64,000 nucleotides of DNA from Hyphomicrobium sp. CS1BSMeth3 (GTDB lineage: Bacteria > Pseudomonadota > Alphaproteobacteria > Rhizobiales > Hyphomicrobiaceae). The translations under genes and the position numbers were made by a program. Under the pieces are notes generated by a model. It did not search any database and was not told the DNA's origin. It was given only the letters and a program-made list of their open reading frames with translations. Shown in pieces: positions 30,253-38,916 of the stretch (positions within the stretch are counted from its first letter, which is position 1; every line of letters begins with the position of its first letter). The stretch spans positions 2,585,001-2,649,000 of the forward strand of contig NZ_FPEI01000006.1 of the NCBI RefSeq assembly GCF_900117415.1. Reading direction: 5' to 3'.

Positions 30253-30280
30253 CCTTCTCCCCGCAAGGACGGGGAGAAGG
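30253..30280. repeat. 11-bp perfect hairpin repeat (repeat B2, locus 1)
   Basis: CCTTCTCCCCG pairs with CGGGGAGAAGG around a six-base loop, 60 bases from B1 and in opposite flank orientation. The same B1-60-base-B2 arrangement recurs at 52671-52789. Confidence 0.8.
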
Positions 30281-30301
30281 GGAAGTAGCTCGCGAAGCAA
30301 G

Positions 30302-31408
30302 TCAAGCCTTCGTCCCGAGGCGTCCCGAGCCGATGACGGGCGTCGCATCCGCATCGAGCGGCCAGCGGGCGCGCGCGGCGAAGTCGAGTGCGCTCGTGTC
30401 GTGACGCGCGAGATGCTCGGCGCCGGCCCACGCGACCATGGCGGCATTATCGGTGCAGAGCGCGATCGGCGGGATGGAAAGGCGCACACCTTCCCGCGAT
30501 GCAAGATCACTCAGCCCAGCGCGCAGGCGCTGATTGGCCGCAACGCCACCAGCAACCACGAGCACATCCACCGCAGCGCGATTGCGCGCAATGCGAAGCG
30601 CCGTGCGCGTGCGATCAACGACGGTCGCGACCACGGCCTGCTCGAAGGATGCGCAGAGATCGGCAATGGCCTGATCATCGAGCGGCGCTGCTGCCTGCGC
30701 GGCATGGCGCACGGCCGTCTTGAGACCGGCGAACGAGAAATGCGGCTCGGCACGCCCCAACATCGGTCGCGGCAGGGCGAAGCGATCGGCACGGCCGCTA
30801 CGCGCGGCCTTCTCGACGGACGGCCCGCCGGGCTGCGGCAGGCCGAGCAGCTTCGCCGTCTTGTCGAAAGCCTCGCCGAGCGCGTCATCGATCGTCGTGC
30901 CGAGGCGGACGTACTGCCCGACGTCCTCGATGAGCAGCAGTTGCGTATGCCCGCCGGATACGAGCAGGAGGACGTAGGGCGGTTTCAGCCCCTCGGTCAG
31001 ACCGGCCGTCAGCGCGTGAGCCTCGAGATGGTTCACGGCGATCAGTGGCAGGCCGTGCACGAGCGCGATGGCTTTCGCTGCCGTCAAACCGACCAGCAGA
31101 CCACCGATCAGTCCCGGCCCCGCCGTCGCCGCCACGCCCGAAAGATCATCGAAGCCGATGCCCGCCTCGCTGAGCGCCGATGCGATAATCTCGTCCAGGC
31201 ATTCGACGTGAGCCCGCGCGGCGATTTCGGGGACCACACCGCCATAGGGCCGGTGTTGCTCCCACTGGGAGCGGACGACACTCGAGAGTATGCTGCCCTG
31301 GCCGTCGGCAGTGCGCGCGACCACGGCTGCGGCCGTTTCGTCGCAGCTCGTCTCGATCCCGAGAACGATTGGGGTCCGCCCCACTTGGAGTTCCGAAATA
31401 CTGGCCAC
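30302..31408 (-). CDS. tsaD: tRNA N6-adenosine threonylcarbamoyltransferase TsaD
   Basis: About 368 residues. Transfers the threonylcarbamoyl group to A37 of ANN-decoding tRNAs, together with TsaB, TsaC and Tsa[18 protein letters not shown] opens the ASKHA fold, and [13 protein letters not shown] provides the two metal-binding histidines (HLEAH; the middle residue is often Gly). [12 protein letters not shown] and [15 protein letters not shown] are typical. I place the start at GTG 31408 with AGG upstream; an ATG at 31498 in the same frame would overlap the divergent hemC. In relatives gpsA usually follows; here only repeats follow. Confidence 0.92.
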   Translation of the reverse strand: MASISELQVGRTPIVLGIETSCDETAAAVVARTADGQGSILSSVVRSQWEQHRPYGGVVPEIAARAHVECLDEIIASALSEAGIGFDDLSGVAATAGPGLIGGLLVGLTAAKAIALVHGLPLIAVNHLEAHALTAGLTEGLKPPYVLLLVSGGHTQLLLIEDVGQYVRLGTTIDDALGEAFDKTAKLLGLPQPGGPSVEKAARSGRADRFALPRPMLGRAEPHFSFAGLKTAVRHAAQAAAPLDDQAIADLCASFEQAVVATVVDRTRTALRIARNRAAVDVLVVAGGVAANQRLRAGLSDLASREGVRLSIPPIALCTDNAAMVAWAGAEHLARHDTSALDFAARARWPLDADATPVIGSGRLGTKA

Positions 31409-31512
31409 GTACGCCTGCTGATGGAAGCATTTGCATCGCGCCCCGCAGCCGGGCATAGACTGCCGGCGCGGCGCTCCTGGTGGGCGCTGCGGTAGCATCG
31501 ACCGAGGACATC

Positions 31513-32442
31513 TTGCAACAACCGCGGCTCCGCATCGGCACCCGTGGCTCGGGTCTGGCGCTCGCCCAGGCCCACGAAGTCCAGCGCCGGCTGATGGCCG
31601 CCCATGGCTTCGCGGAAGCTGAAATCGAGATCGTCGTCATCCGCACGAGCGGCGACCGCATCCAGGATCGCCCCCTCAGCGAGGCCGGCGGCAAGGGGCT
31701 CTTCACGAAGGAGATCGAGGAGGGGCTGCTCGACAAGAGCATCGATCTCGCTGTCCATTCCATGAAGGACATGCCGACGGTTCTGCCGGAGGGCCTGACC
31801 ATTGCCGCCATGCTCCCGCGCGAGGACGTGCGCGATGCCTTCATCAGCGTGAAGTGGGCCTCCATCGACGCGCTGCCGCAGGGCGCGGTTGTCGGCTCGT
31901 CATCGCTGCGGCGTCAGGCACAGCTCCGACGCCTCAGACCCGATCTCCAGGTCATCACCTATCGCGGCAATGTCGAGACGCGCTTGAAGAAGCTCGCCGA
32001 TGGCGTTGTCGATGCGACGCTGCTCGCCGTTGCAGGGCTCAAGCGCCTCGGGCTCGCGGATCGCATCACGGCCGTGATCCCGGATGATGCCATGCTGCCG
32101 GCCGTGGCGCAGGGCGCGATCGGCATCGAATGCCGCTTTGACGATGAGGATACGACAGCGTTGCTCGCGCCGCTCAATGATGCTGCGACATCTCTCTGCG
32201 TCACGGCGGAGCGCGCCTTCCTCAATCGGCTGGAAGGCTCGTGCCGGACGCCCATTGCCGGGCTCGGCAGGCTCGATGGCGGCACATTCACCTTCCGCGG
32301 CGAGATCCTGACGCCCGACGGCCGCGAGCATCACGCGACGAGCCGCAGCGGTGCCCCGGCCGCCGCCGTCCAACTGGCGACCGAGGCGGCCGAGGAGCTG
32401 CTCTCGCGCGCCGGCCCGGACTTCTTCGGAGCCCACGGCTGA
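31513..32442 (+). CDS. hemC: porphobilinogen deaminase (hydroxymethylbilane synthase)
   Basis: About 309 residues. Polymerises four porphobilinogens into hydroxymethylbilane, in the cytoplasm. [30 protein letters not shown] and [18 protein letters not shown] are conserved, and [13 protein letters not shown] carries the cysteine that holds the dipyrromethane cofactor. I favour TTG 31513 because GAGGA lies four bases ahead and the length then fits the family; a GTG at 31480 in the same frame lacks a binding site. The stop overlaps the hemD ATG by one base. Confidence 0.93.
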   Translation: MQQPRLRIGTRGSGLALAQAHEVQRRLMAAHGFAEAEIEIVVIRTSGDRIQDRPLSEAGGKGLFTKEIEEGLLDKSIDLAVHSMKDMPTVLPEGLTIAAMLPREDVRDAFISVKWASIDALPQGAVVGSSSLRRQAQLRRLRPDLQVITYRGNVETRLKKLADGVVDATLLAVAGLKRLGLADRITAVIPDDAMLPAVAQGAIGIECRFDDEDTTALLAPLNDAATSLCVTAERAFLNRLEGSCRTPIAGLGRLDGGTFTFRGEILTPDGREHHATSRSGAPAAAVQLATEAAEELLSRAGPDFFGAHG

Positions 32443-33191
32443 TGCTTTTTCTGGTGACCCGGCCGGAGCCCGAGAGCACGAAGCTCAAGGGGCTCATCGA
32501 GGAGCTCGGCCACGAGGCCGTCGCCGAGCCGCTCATGGAAGCCGAGCTGATGCCGGAGGCCATCGACGATCTCGAGGGCGTCACGGCGCTCATCGCGACC
32601 AGCCGGAACGCGCTTCGGGCCCTCTCGCAGTCCCCCTATCTGCATGATGCCGTCGCCATTCCGCTGTTTGCGGTCGGCCGGGGCACGGCCGAGGAGGCAC
32701 GCCACCTCGGGTTCGAGCGGATTGCCATCGGCCCCGGCTCGGTCACCGGCTTTGCGGCGGCGATCGCCGGCACACTCGACCCGGCCGACGGGTTGATCCT
32801 GCATCTCGCGGGGGATGTCCTGGCCGGCGACCTGGCCGGCGAGCTCCAGGAGCTTGGATTTCGCGTGCTGCAACCCGTCGTCTATCGTATGAAGGCGGCG
32901 GAGGCCTTGAGCGACGGTACAAGGGAGGCGATCGGCGAGGGCGCGGTCGACGGTGTGGTGCTGATGTCGCCGCGCACGGCGCGCATCTATGCCGGCCTGA
33001 TCAAGCGGCACGGGCTCACCGACGCCGCCGCGGAGATGGTCCACGTCTGCCTCTCGGACGCCGTTGCCCGGAGTCTCTCAGCCCTCGGGGATGTGCCGAT
33101 CGAGGTGGCGGAAGCGCCATCGCTGAACGCAATTCTCGAAGTGATCCAGCAGGTTGGCGACCGATTGGACGACAAGCATTTACCCTTGTGA
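32442..33191 (+). CDS. hemD: uroporphyrinogen-III synthase
   Basis: A 249-residue cytoplasmic enzyme that closes and inverts ring D of hydroxymethylbilane. The family is weakly conserved. The two-domain pattern is visible: VTRPEPESTKLKGLIEELGHEAVAEPLME at the start, ALIATSRNALRAL, GDVLAGDLAGELQELGFRVLQPVVYR, and VDGVVLMSPRTARIYA. It is coupled to hemC by a TGATG overlap, which also fixes the start. Confidence 0.93.
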   Translation: MLFLVTRPEPESTKLKGLIEELGHEAVAEPLMEAELMPEAIDDLEGVTALIATSRNALRALSQSPYLHDAVAIPLFAVGRGTAEEARHLGFERIAIGPGSVTGFAAAIAGTLDPADGLILHLAGDVLAGDLAGELQELGFRVLQPVVYRMKAAEALSDGTREAIGEGAVDGVVLMSPRTARIYAGLIKRHGLTDAAAEMVHVCLSDAVARSLSALGDVPIEVAEAPSLNAILEVIQQVGDRLDDKHLPL

Positions 33192-33282
33192 CTTAAGGAC
33201 AATTCTCAAGCGCATTGACTTTGCGCATGTCTCGCGAGGACCGACCGGGTTAGGTATCGCGTAGCGGAAGGATGAGGCAGCA

Positions 33283-34995
33283 ATGACGAACGGCACGCAG
33301 GGATCTGGGCCATCAGGGCCGAAGCGGCCGCACGCGACCATCGAAGGCAAGGCAACCGAGATCAAGCCGGAAGCACCCAAGCCGGCTGCCGGAGCAGCGC
33401 CCGCCAATCCGTCGACGGACCAGCGCGCTACGGCCGAGAAGGTGGCCGGTGCTGCCGCGAGCGTCGCCGCCGAGCCGAAGAAGACCGAACCGCCGAAGCC
33501 TGCCGGAACGTTTACCGCGTCCTCGGCGAGCAAGCCGGGCCCGGCGCCCACGCCACCACCATCGCCCCCACCATCACAACGCAGCGGATCGGCATTCGGC
33601 TCGATCATCTCGCACGCGGTGTCCGGCGTCGTCGGTGGTGCACTCGTGCTGCTGGCGGCGCCCCTCTTGGGCATCGGCGGACCTGACGCGACGAAGGCGC
33701 CGCCCGAGGTGGCGCAGCGGATCGCCGCACTCGAAACAGCTGCCAAGCAGGCATCCCAGCCCGTTGTCTCTCCCGACGTCGCCAAGCGCCTTGCCGGGCT
33801 CGAACAGGGTGTCGATCAGCTCAAGGGCATTACGGCCGCCATTCCGAGCCTCGGCGAAGGGCAAGTCCGCCTCGACGGCGAGACCAAGGCGATCAAGGAT
33901 CAGCTCGCAAGCCGTACCGGTCCCGGCAGTGATGCCGAGCGCCTTGCACGCATGGAGGAGCGGCTCTCCGCGCTCGCGGCGGCAGCCCTGGCTGACCCCA
34001 AAGGCGCAGGCCCCATTCCGCAGCTCGCCCAGATCACCGGCCGCATTGCCGATCTCGAGAATGCCCTCACCAACCGCCTCTCTGCGGCGCGGCGCGACAT
34101 GGTGACGGACGTCGACAACAAGCTCGCAACGACTGCCGAGGCCGCCGAGGCCGCGCGCTCGGGCACGCAACGCCTCGACCGCGAGGTGACGACAATCAAG
34201 TCGGACGTGACCCGCACGACCCAGCGCGTCGACCAGCTCAAGACCGGCTCGGATCAGCTCAGCGAGGTGACGCGCTCGACACAGGACGAGATTTCCCGCC
34301 TGAGGTCCGCGCTCGATACACTCCGGCGCGAGACGGCGAAGCCCGCCGACGTCAGCGCCGCGGTCGCACCGGCCGCCGCGCGGCTCGCCAAGCTCGAGGC
34401 GAGCGTTGCTGAGGTTTTGAAAGCCGAGGCCGACCGGCAGAGCAATGCCGAGCGCATTGTGCTGTCGCTGGAGCTCGGCAATCTGAAGCGCGCCATCGAT
34501 CGCGGCGGCTCCTACGCCGCCGAGCTCGCCGAAGTGCGCAAAGTTGCCGGCAATCGCCTCGATCTCTCGGTGCTTCAGCGCTACCAGGACGACGGCCTGC
34601 CGACGACGGCCGAGCTGGCGCGCCAGTTCCGTCCCCTGACAGCCACGATCATCGACGCCGATGCCGAGAAGCAGGATGCTTCCGTCGTAGACCGCCTGAT
34701 GTCGGGCGCGCGGACCATCGTGCGCGTGCGCAAGCTGACGCCGGATGCGGATGACACCTCCGTGGAGGCGACCGTAGCGCGCATGGAAAGCGCCCTGAAT
34801 GACGGGCGTCTCGCCGATGTGACGCGCTATGCGAAGACGCTCCCGCCGAAGAGCATCACCGGTGCGACGCGGGCGTGGCTCGACAAGGTCGCCGCCCGCC
34901 AGGCCGTCGAGGAAGCCATCGTCACGATCGACCGCCAGCTCAAGTCGTCGCTCGGAGCAACGCCCGCCGCGTCGCCGAAGGATGCCAAGCAATGA
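33283..34995 (+). CDS. mitofilin-family (Mic60-like, COG4223) inner-membrane protein
   Basis: A 570-residue protein with a cytoplasmic Ala/Pro/Lys-rich N-terminus (1-100), one membrane segment at about 107-130 (SHAVSGVVGGALVLLAAPLLGIGG), a long coiled coil (about 140-390, many Leu/Glu/Asp/Arg heptads) and a C-terminal mitofilin-type domain (450-560). In alphaproteobacteria this family is the relative of mitochondrial Mic60 and helps shape intracytoplasmic membranes (established knowledge). The position between hemD and the hemY-type gene is the conserved neighbourhood. The stop overlaps the next ATG by four bases. Confidence 0.87.
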   Translation: MTNGTQGSGPSGPKRPHATIEGKATEIKPEAPKPAAGAAPANPSTDQRATAEKVAGAAASVAAEPKKTEPPKPAGTFTASSASKPGPAPTPPPSPPPSQRSGSAFGSIISHAVSGVVGGALVLLAAPLLGIGGPDATKAPPEVAQRIAALETAAKQASQPVVSPDVAKRLAGLEQGVDQLKGITAAIPSLGEGQVRLDGETKAIKDQLASRTGPGSDAERLARMEERLSALAAAALADPKGAGPIPQLAQITGRIADLENALTNRLSAARRDMVTDVDNKLATTAEAAEAARSGTQRLDREVTTIKSDVTRTTQRVDQLKTGSDQLSEVTRSTQDEISRLRSALDTLRRETAKPADVSAAVAPAAARLAKLEASVAEVLKAEADRQSNAERIVLSLELGNLKRAIDRGGSYAAELAEVRKVAGNRLDLSVLQRYQDDGLPTTAELARQFRPLTATIIDADAEKQDASVVDRLMSGARTIVRVRKLTPDADDTSVEATVARMESALNDGRLADVTRYAKTLPPKSITGATRAWLDKVAARQAVEEAIVTIDRQLKSSLGATPAASPKDAKQ

Positions 34996-36608
34996 TCCGC
35001 CTCATCCTGTATCTCGTTGGCGTCGGGCTGCTTGCGACGGGCCTTGCCTGGCTCGCGGATCGGCCCGGGCAGATGCTGCTCACATGGCAGGGCTATGAGA
35101 TCGAGACGACGGTCTTCCGCGCCGTCGTCATCTTCGCCATCCTGATCGGCATCGCCGTTTTCCTGTGGTCGCTGCTGCGCCAGTTGTGGAACAGCCCGGC
35201 CGCCGTCGGCCGCATGGTCAATCGCCGCCGCCAGGAGCGCGGGCTCGAGGCCCTGTCTAGCGGCATGATCGCCATCGGCGCCGGCGATCGCTCGCAGGCC
35301 ATGCGCCACGCCATCCAGGCGCGCAAGGCACTGCCGAACGAGCCGCTGACGCACCTTCTGCGCGCGCAGGCCGCCCAGCTCTCCGGTGACCGCACGACGG
35401 CGCGGCGCATCTTCGAAGCCATGCTCGGCTCGAAGGAAACCGAGCAGCTCGGCCTGCGCGGCCTGTTCCTGGAAGCAGAGCGCGAGGGCGAGCACGAGGC
35501 CGCGCGTCAGTTCGCCGATCGTGCCCTGCGCCTCAACCCTCAACTCGGCTGGCCGATCGACGCGCTCTTCGAGCTGCAGTGCCGGGCCTCGGATTGGACG
35601 GGCGCACTCGATACGCTCGCGGCCGGCAAGCGCAATGGCCACTTCGAGAGGACGATCGCGGACCGGCGCCGCGCGGTCATCCTCACAGCCCAGGCCCAGG
35701 CGCTGGAAGATACGAACGCCGACAAGGCGCTCGCTCTCGCCATGGAGGCGCACAATCTTGCGCCCGATCTCGTGGAGGCTGCGGCGATTGCCGGTCGCGT
35801 GTTCTCTTCGAAGGGACAGACAGGCAAGGTCGCGCGCGTCATCGAGCAGACGTGGAGGCGCGCACCGCATCCCGATCTGGCGATCGCCTATGCCTATGCG
35901 CGCTCCGGCGACAGCCCGAAGGACCGCCTCGATCGCGTGAAGAACCTCGCGCGCACGACGCCGCACTCCGTCGAGGCACCGATCGCTGTGGCGCACGCGG
36001 CCATCGAGGCGCACGACTGGACGGAAGCGCGCAAGGCGCTTGCGCCGCTCGTCGAGAGCCGTCTCTCACAACGCGTGTGCACGCTCATGGCGCGCATCGA
36101 GGGCGAGCAGTTCGGCAATGCCGGACGCGTGCGCGAATGGCTGGCGCGCGCGGCCAATGCGCCGCGTGATCCCGCCTGGACGGCCGATGGCGTCGTTGCC
36201 GATCGCTGGGCTGCGATCTCGCCGGTCACCGGCACGCTCGATGCCTTCCAGTGGAAAGTGCCCGTCGAACAGAAGGGCACGCAGGACGAGGAGCTGGCGC
36301 TCGCCAAGTTCGAGGAGCTCATGGCGCTCGGTGATGGCAGCACCGAGAAGGTGATCGAGGCCAAGCCGCTCGGCAATGACGACGTACCTCAGACCGTCGA
36401 GGTGCGCACCGTGCCGGCGACCGAGGAAGCGCCCAAGCCGAAGCCGGCGGCGCCCACCGCGGCACCAGCGACGACTGCTGCTCAGCGGACGAGCGGCAAT
36501 GGTGCGCAACCACATCCCTACGTGCCATCGCGCGCACCGGACGATCCGGGCGTCGAGGATGAGGAGCCGGCGCCCAAGACTGCCAAAGCAGCCAAGGCAT
36601 CAGCCTGA
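34992..36608 (+). CDS. hemY: HemY-type inner-membrane TPR protein (heme biosynthesis HemY N-terminal domain)
   Basis: A 538-residue protein. Two membrane segments open it (MIRLILYLVGVGLLATGLAW and FRAVVIFAILIGIAVFLWSLL), followed by a TPR-like helical region to about residue 420 and a low-complexity Pro/Ala tail. ATG 34992 overlaps the mitofilin stop (ATGA); an in-frame codon at 34875 lies inside that gene. The family is linked to heme synthesis by gene position and is not the oxidase also called HemY in Bacillus. The biochemical role is not settled. Confidence 0.88.
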   Translation: MIRLILYLVGVGLLATGLAWLADRPGQMLLTWQGYEIETTVFRAVVIFAILIGIAVFLWSLLRQLWNSPAAVGRMVNRRRQERGLEALSSGMIAIGAGDRSQAMRHAIQARKALPNEPLTHLLRAQAAQLSGDRTTARRIFEAMLGSKETEQLGLRGLFLEAEREGEHEAARQFADRALRLNPQLGWPIDALFELQCRASDWTGALDTLAAGKRNGHFERTIADRRRAVILTAQAQALEDTNADKALALAMEAHNLAPDLVEAAAIAGRVFSSKGQTGKVARVIEQTWRRAPHPDLAIAYAYARSGDSPKDRLDRVKNLARTTPHSVEAPIAVAHAAIEAHDWTEARKALAPLVESRLSQRVCTLMARIEGEQFGNAGRVREWLARAANAPRDPAWTADGVVADRWAAISPVTGTLDAFQWKVPVEQKGTQDEELALAKFEELMALGDGSTEKVIEAKPLGNDDVPQTVEVRTVPATEEAPKPKPAAPTAAPATTAAQRTSGNGAQPHPYVPSRAPDDPGVEDEEPAPKTAKAAKASA

Positions 36609-36618
36609 AGCAGTGCCG

Positions 36619-36638
36619 CGCGGGGGATACCCCGCGCC
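36619..36638. terminator. hairpin between convergent hemY and histidine kinase genes
   Basis: An eight-base perfect stem (GCGCGGGG / CCCCGCGC, four-base loop) begins 11 bases after the hemY stop and is followed by CTTCATCTTT. The T-tract is imperfect, so termination strength is uncertain. Confidence 0.5.
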
Positions 36639-36668
36639 TTCATCTTTCATCGGGTTTGAGAGAGGTTC

Positions 36669-38078
36669 TCAGCGCGCGGCGGTGCGCTCGCCGCTGAAGA
36701 CAATGCGTGCGCGTACGCCGCGGCCCGCTCGGCTCTTGATGTCGAGGCGCGCACCATTCGCCGCCGCCAGCGAGCGCGTCAGCGGCAATCCAAGACCTGT
36801 CTTGTGAACCGCACCGGCAACGGCCACCTCTTTCCCCGCAGGCGGCATGCCGGGGCCGTTGTCCTCGACCTCGACCCACACATCACCGCTCAGCTCGTAA
36901 CCGGTCGTCACCTTGATGCGCACGGACGCGCCGCCATGCTTGATGCTGTTCGAGATCAGGTTGATCAGCATCTGGCGGACATTGCGCCGATCCGCGATCA
37001 CGTGCGGCAGGCCACCGACGAGCGCCGCTTCGAGCCGTGCACCGGACTTCTCGGCGAGCGGCTGGAGCGACGTGCTGATCGCCTCGACCTCGGCATTGAG
37101 GTCGACCTCCGCGAAGACGCGCGCGCCGCCGGACTGGTTCGGCGCCTCACGCAGGATGCCATCCACCACATCCAGGCCATGCCGCGCGCTCGCGAGAATG
37201 TCGCGCACATAGCCGCGATAGCGCTCGTTCGGCCATGGCCCGAGCCGCTCCTCGGTGATGACCTCGGCAAGCGAGACGATGGCGGCGAGTGGCGTGCGGA
37301 TCTCGTGCGCGAGATGAGCGTGCCGCTCGTCCATCTGAGGATCGCCTTTTTGCGCATTCCCTGGCCGCGCAGGCGCCGGCGCAACGGGCTCGGGGGCCTC
37401 ATCCTGGTTCGCGGGTGCGTCCACGCCGGCGGTTATGCGTGCCGAGCCCTGGCGGATGCGCCGCGCGATCTCACGCAGCGTCTCCATATCATTGAGCGGC
37501 GGATTGGCCTGCGGATCCGCCTTTGGACTTGGCGCGGGGCTGGGCGTCGAAACTGCCGGCGGGCTTGCTCGTGAAGTGGGCGCAGGGTTCGCGGGAGACC
37601 GCGGCGGGCGTGGTGCCGCCACCGGCTCTTCCCTGAGAACCGGGGCGGCCTTCGCGCGCAGGGCGGGCGCGGCCATGGTCAGCTCCCGGCGGCGCACTTC
37701 CTTGCGGCCGGCAGACGGACGCGCAACCGCCCCCGCTATGACGAGGAGCAGGCCTGGCCCCACACTTTCATCGAGCGTGCGGACTTCGCAGGCGAGCGTG
37801 CGCACGCCCGATGTGGTCCAGAATTTGAGCGACTCGATCGTGCTGGCAGTCGTTTCCAGGAACGAGCCCTGGGCAAAGCGATTGCGCAGGTTCCTGAGCG
37901 CCGGCACCACGCTGTCGAGCACCGGCGACAGGGTCGGAATGCCCCAGACAGCGCCGCCCCGCCCGTTGGCGCCGGCCACAGTGCCTCGTTCCACATCGAT
38001 GACCCAAGCGGGCCCGCTGACGCCTGCAAGCGTCTCCGCAAGCGCGCTTTCGATCGGGCTTTTGGAAACGAAGTTCAA
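36669..38078 (-). CDS. soluble sensor histidine kinase
   Basis: A 469-residue cytoplasmic kinase; no membrane segment is seen. Residues 1-130 look like a PAS-type sensor (PAWVIDVERGTVAGANGRGG). A Pro/Ala-rich linker covers about 150-230. The H-box is HLAHEIRTPLAAIVSLAEVI, the N-box NLISNSIKHGG, the G1 box VEDNGPGMPP and the G2 box GLGLPL, so all ATPase motifs are present. No response regulator is adjacent, so it is an orphan kinase here. Signal and partner are unknown. Confidence 0.9.
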   Translation of the reverse strand: MNFVSKSPIESALAETLAGVSGPAWVIDVERGTVAGANGRGGAVWGIPTLSPVLDSVVPALRNLRNRFAQGSFLETTASTIESLKFWTTSGVRTLACEVRTLDESVGPGLLLVIAGAVARPSAGRKEVRRRELTMAAPALRAKAAPVLREEPVAAPRPPRSPANPAPTSRASPPAVSTPSPAPSPKADPQANPPLNDMETLREIARRIRQGSARITAGVDAPANQDEAPEPVAPAPARPGNAQKGDPQMDERHAHLAHEIRTPLAAIVSLAEVITEERLGPWPNERYRGYVRDILASARHGLDVVDGILREAPNQSGGARVFAEVDLNAEVEAISTSLQPLAEKSGARLEAALVGGLPHVIADRRNVRQMLINLISNSIKHGGASVRIKVTTGYELSGDVWVEVEDNGPGMPPAGKEVAVAGAVHKTGLGLPLTRSLAAANGARLDIKSRAGRGVRARIVFSGERTAAR

Positions 38079-38232
38079 AGGAGGCTCACCCCTCCGGCCG
38101 GCGCGTTCTCCATTTGTTTAGAGCAGCCGACTCGATGGCTGTCCAGTGCGCCGGCGCGCCAGGGCTCGTCCGAGGCCCCCGTCATCCACAGTTGTACTGC
38201 CGCAGGTCGCGACAGCGCGCTGCCGGCTTCGG

Positions 38233-38646
38233 CTATTTCTTGCCCGCGGCTTTGGCGCTGCCCGCCTTGGTGCTGCCCGTCGTGGCCGGAGCGGCCTTCG
38301 AAGCGGGCGCCTTGGCCGTCGTCGGCTTGGCAGCCTTGATCTTCTTCATGTCCTTGCCCCAGCAGATCGGCGCCTGGGCAGTGCAGGTGTGCTCGTCGAA
38401 AACGATGAAGTCGAGGAACAGCTCGCACTTCACGGTCTTCTCGCCGACCCGATAGTCCTTGATCCCGCGCTTGGTCATGGTGCTGGCGATGTGCTTGTCG
38501 AGGAGCGCCAGCGCATCGCGCGTCGGGCCGTCCTTGCCATAGTCGTTCACCTCGAAAGCCAGCGTATCGCAGTCGGCCGAAGCCGGAGTTGCCGCGAGCA
38601 GAACCGCAAGGCCTGCAACTGCCGAGAAGAGAGAGAACGTCCGCAT
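38233..38646 (-). CDS. small secreted protein of unknown function with Lys/Ala tail
   Basis: A 137-residue protein. ATG 38646 has a good AAAGGAG site; the much longer open frame through it is an artefact. A clear signal peptide (FSLFSAVAGLAVLLAATPASA) is cut before DCDTLAF. The mature part has four cysteines (DCD, VKCEL, HTCTA, PICW), suggesting two disulfides, then a low-complexity tail of Lys, Ala and Thr. No domain recognised. It is divergent from the MltB-type gene across 270 bases. Confidence 0.75.
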   Translation of the reverse strand: MRTFSLFSAVAGLAVLLAATPASADCDTLAFEVNDYGKDGPTRDALALLDKHIASTMTKRGIKDYRVGEKTVKCELFLDFIVFDEHTCTAQAPICWGKDMKKIKAAKPTTAKAPASKAAPATTGSTKAGSAKAAGKK

Positions 38647-38916
38647 GGCCGCTCCTTTCGCAGATCGCCTGTGGGCGGAGGAATTCACGTTTATCTTGTT
38701 TCCGCTATAGCGGCCGTGCCATGGCTTTGCCAGACCCCGGGGACGATCCACGCCAATCCTCCTGGGGACGCGGCAGAAGCGCCACAAGAGAGCCAAGGGC
38801 TTTCCACGCGCCCAAGTGCCTCTCGCGGCCACCGGAACGGACGCGCCCGCATGATTTTGCCGCATTGGCCCGGCTATCAATGGCCGCACATTCCATCCAC
38901 ATCTTCGAGGAGTTGC

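Noticed and set aside
30302-31408. TsaD metal motif HLEAH instead of the more common HxEGH
   Set aside because: Both metal-binding histidines and the glutamate are present; the glycine position tolerates alanine.
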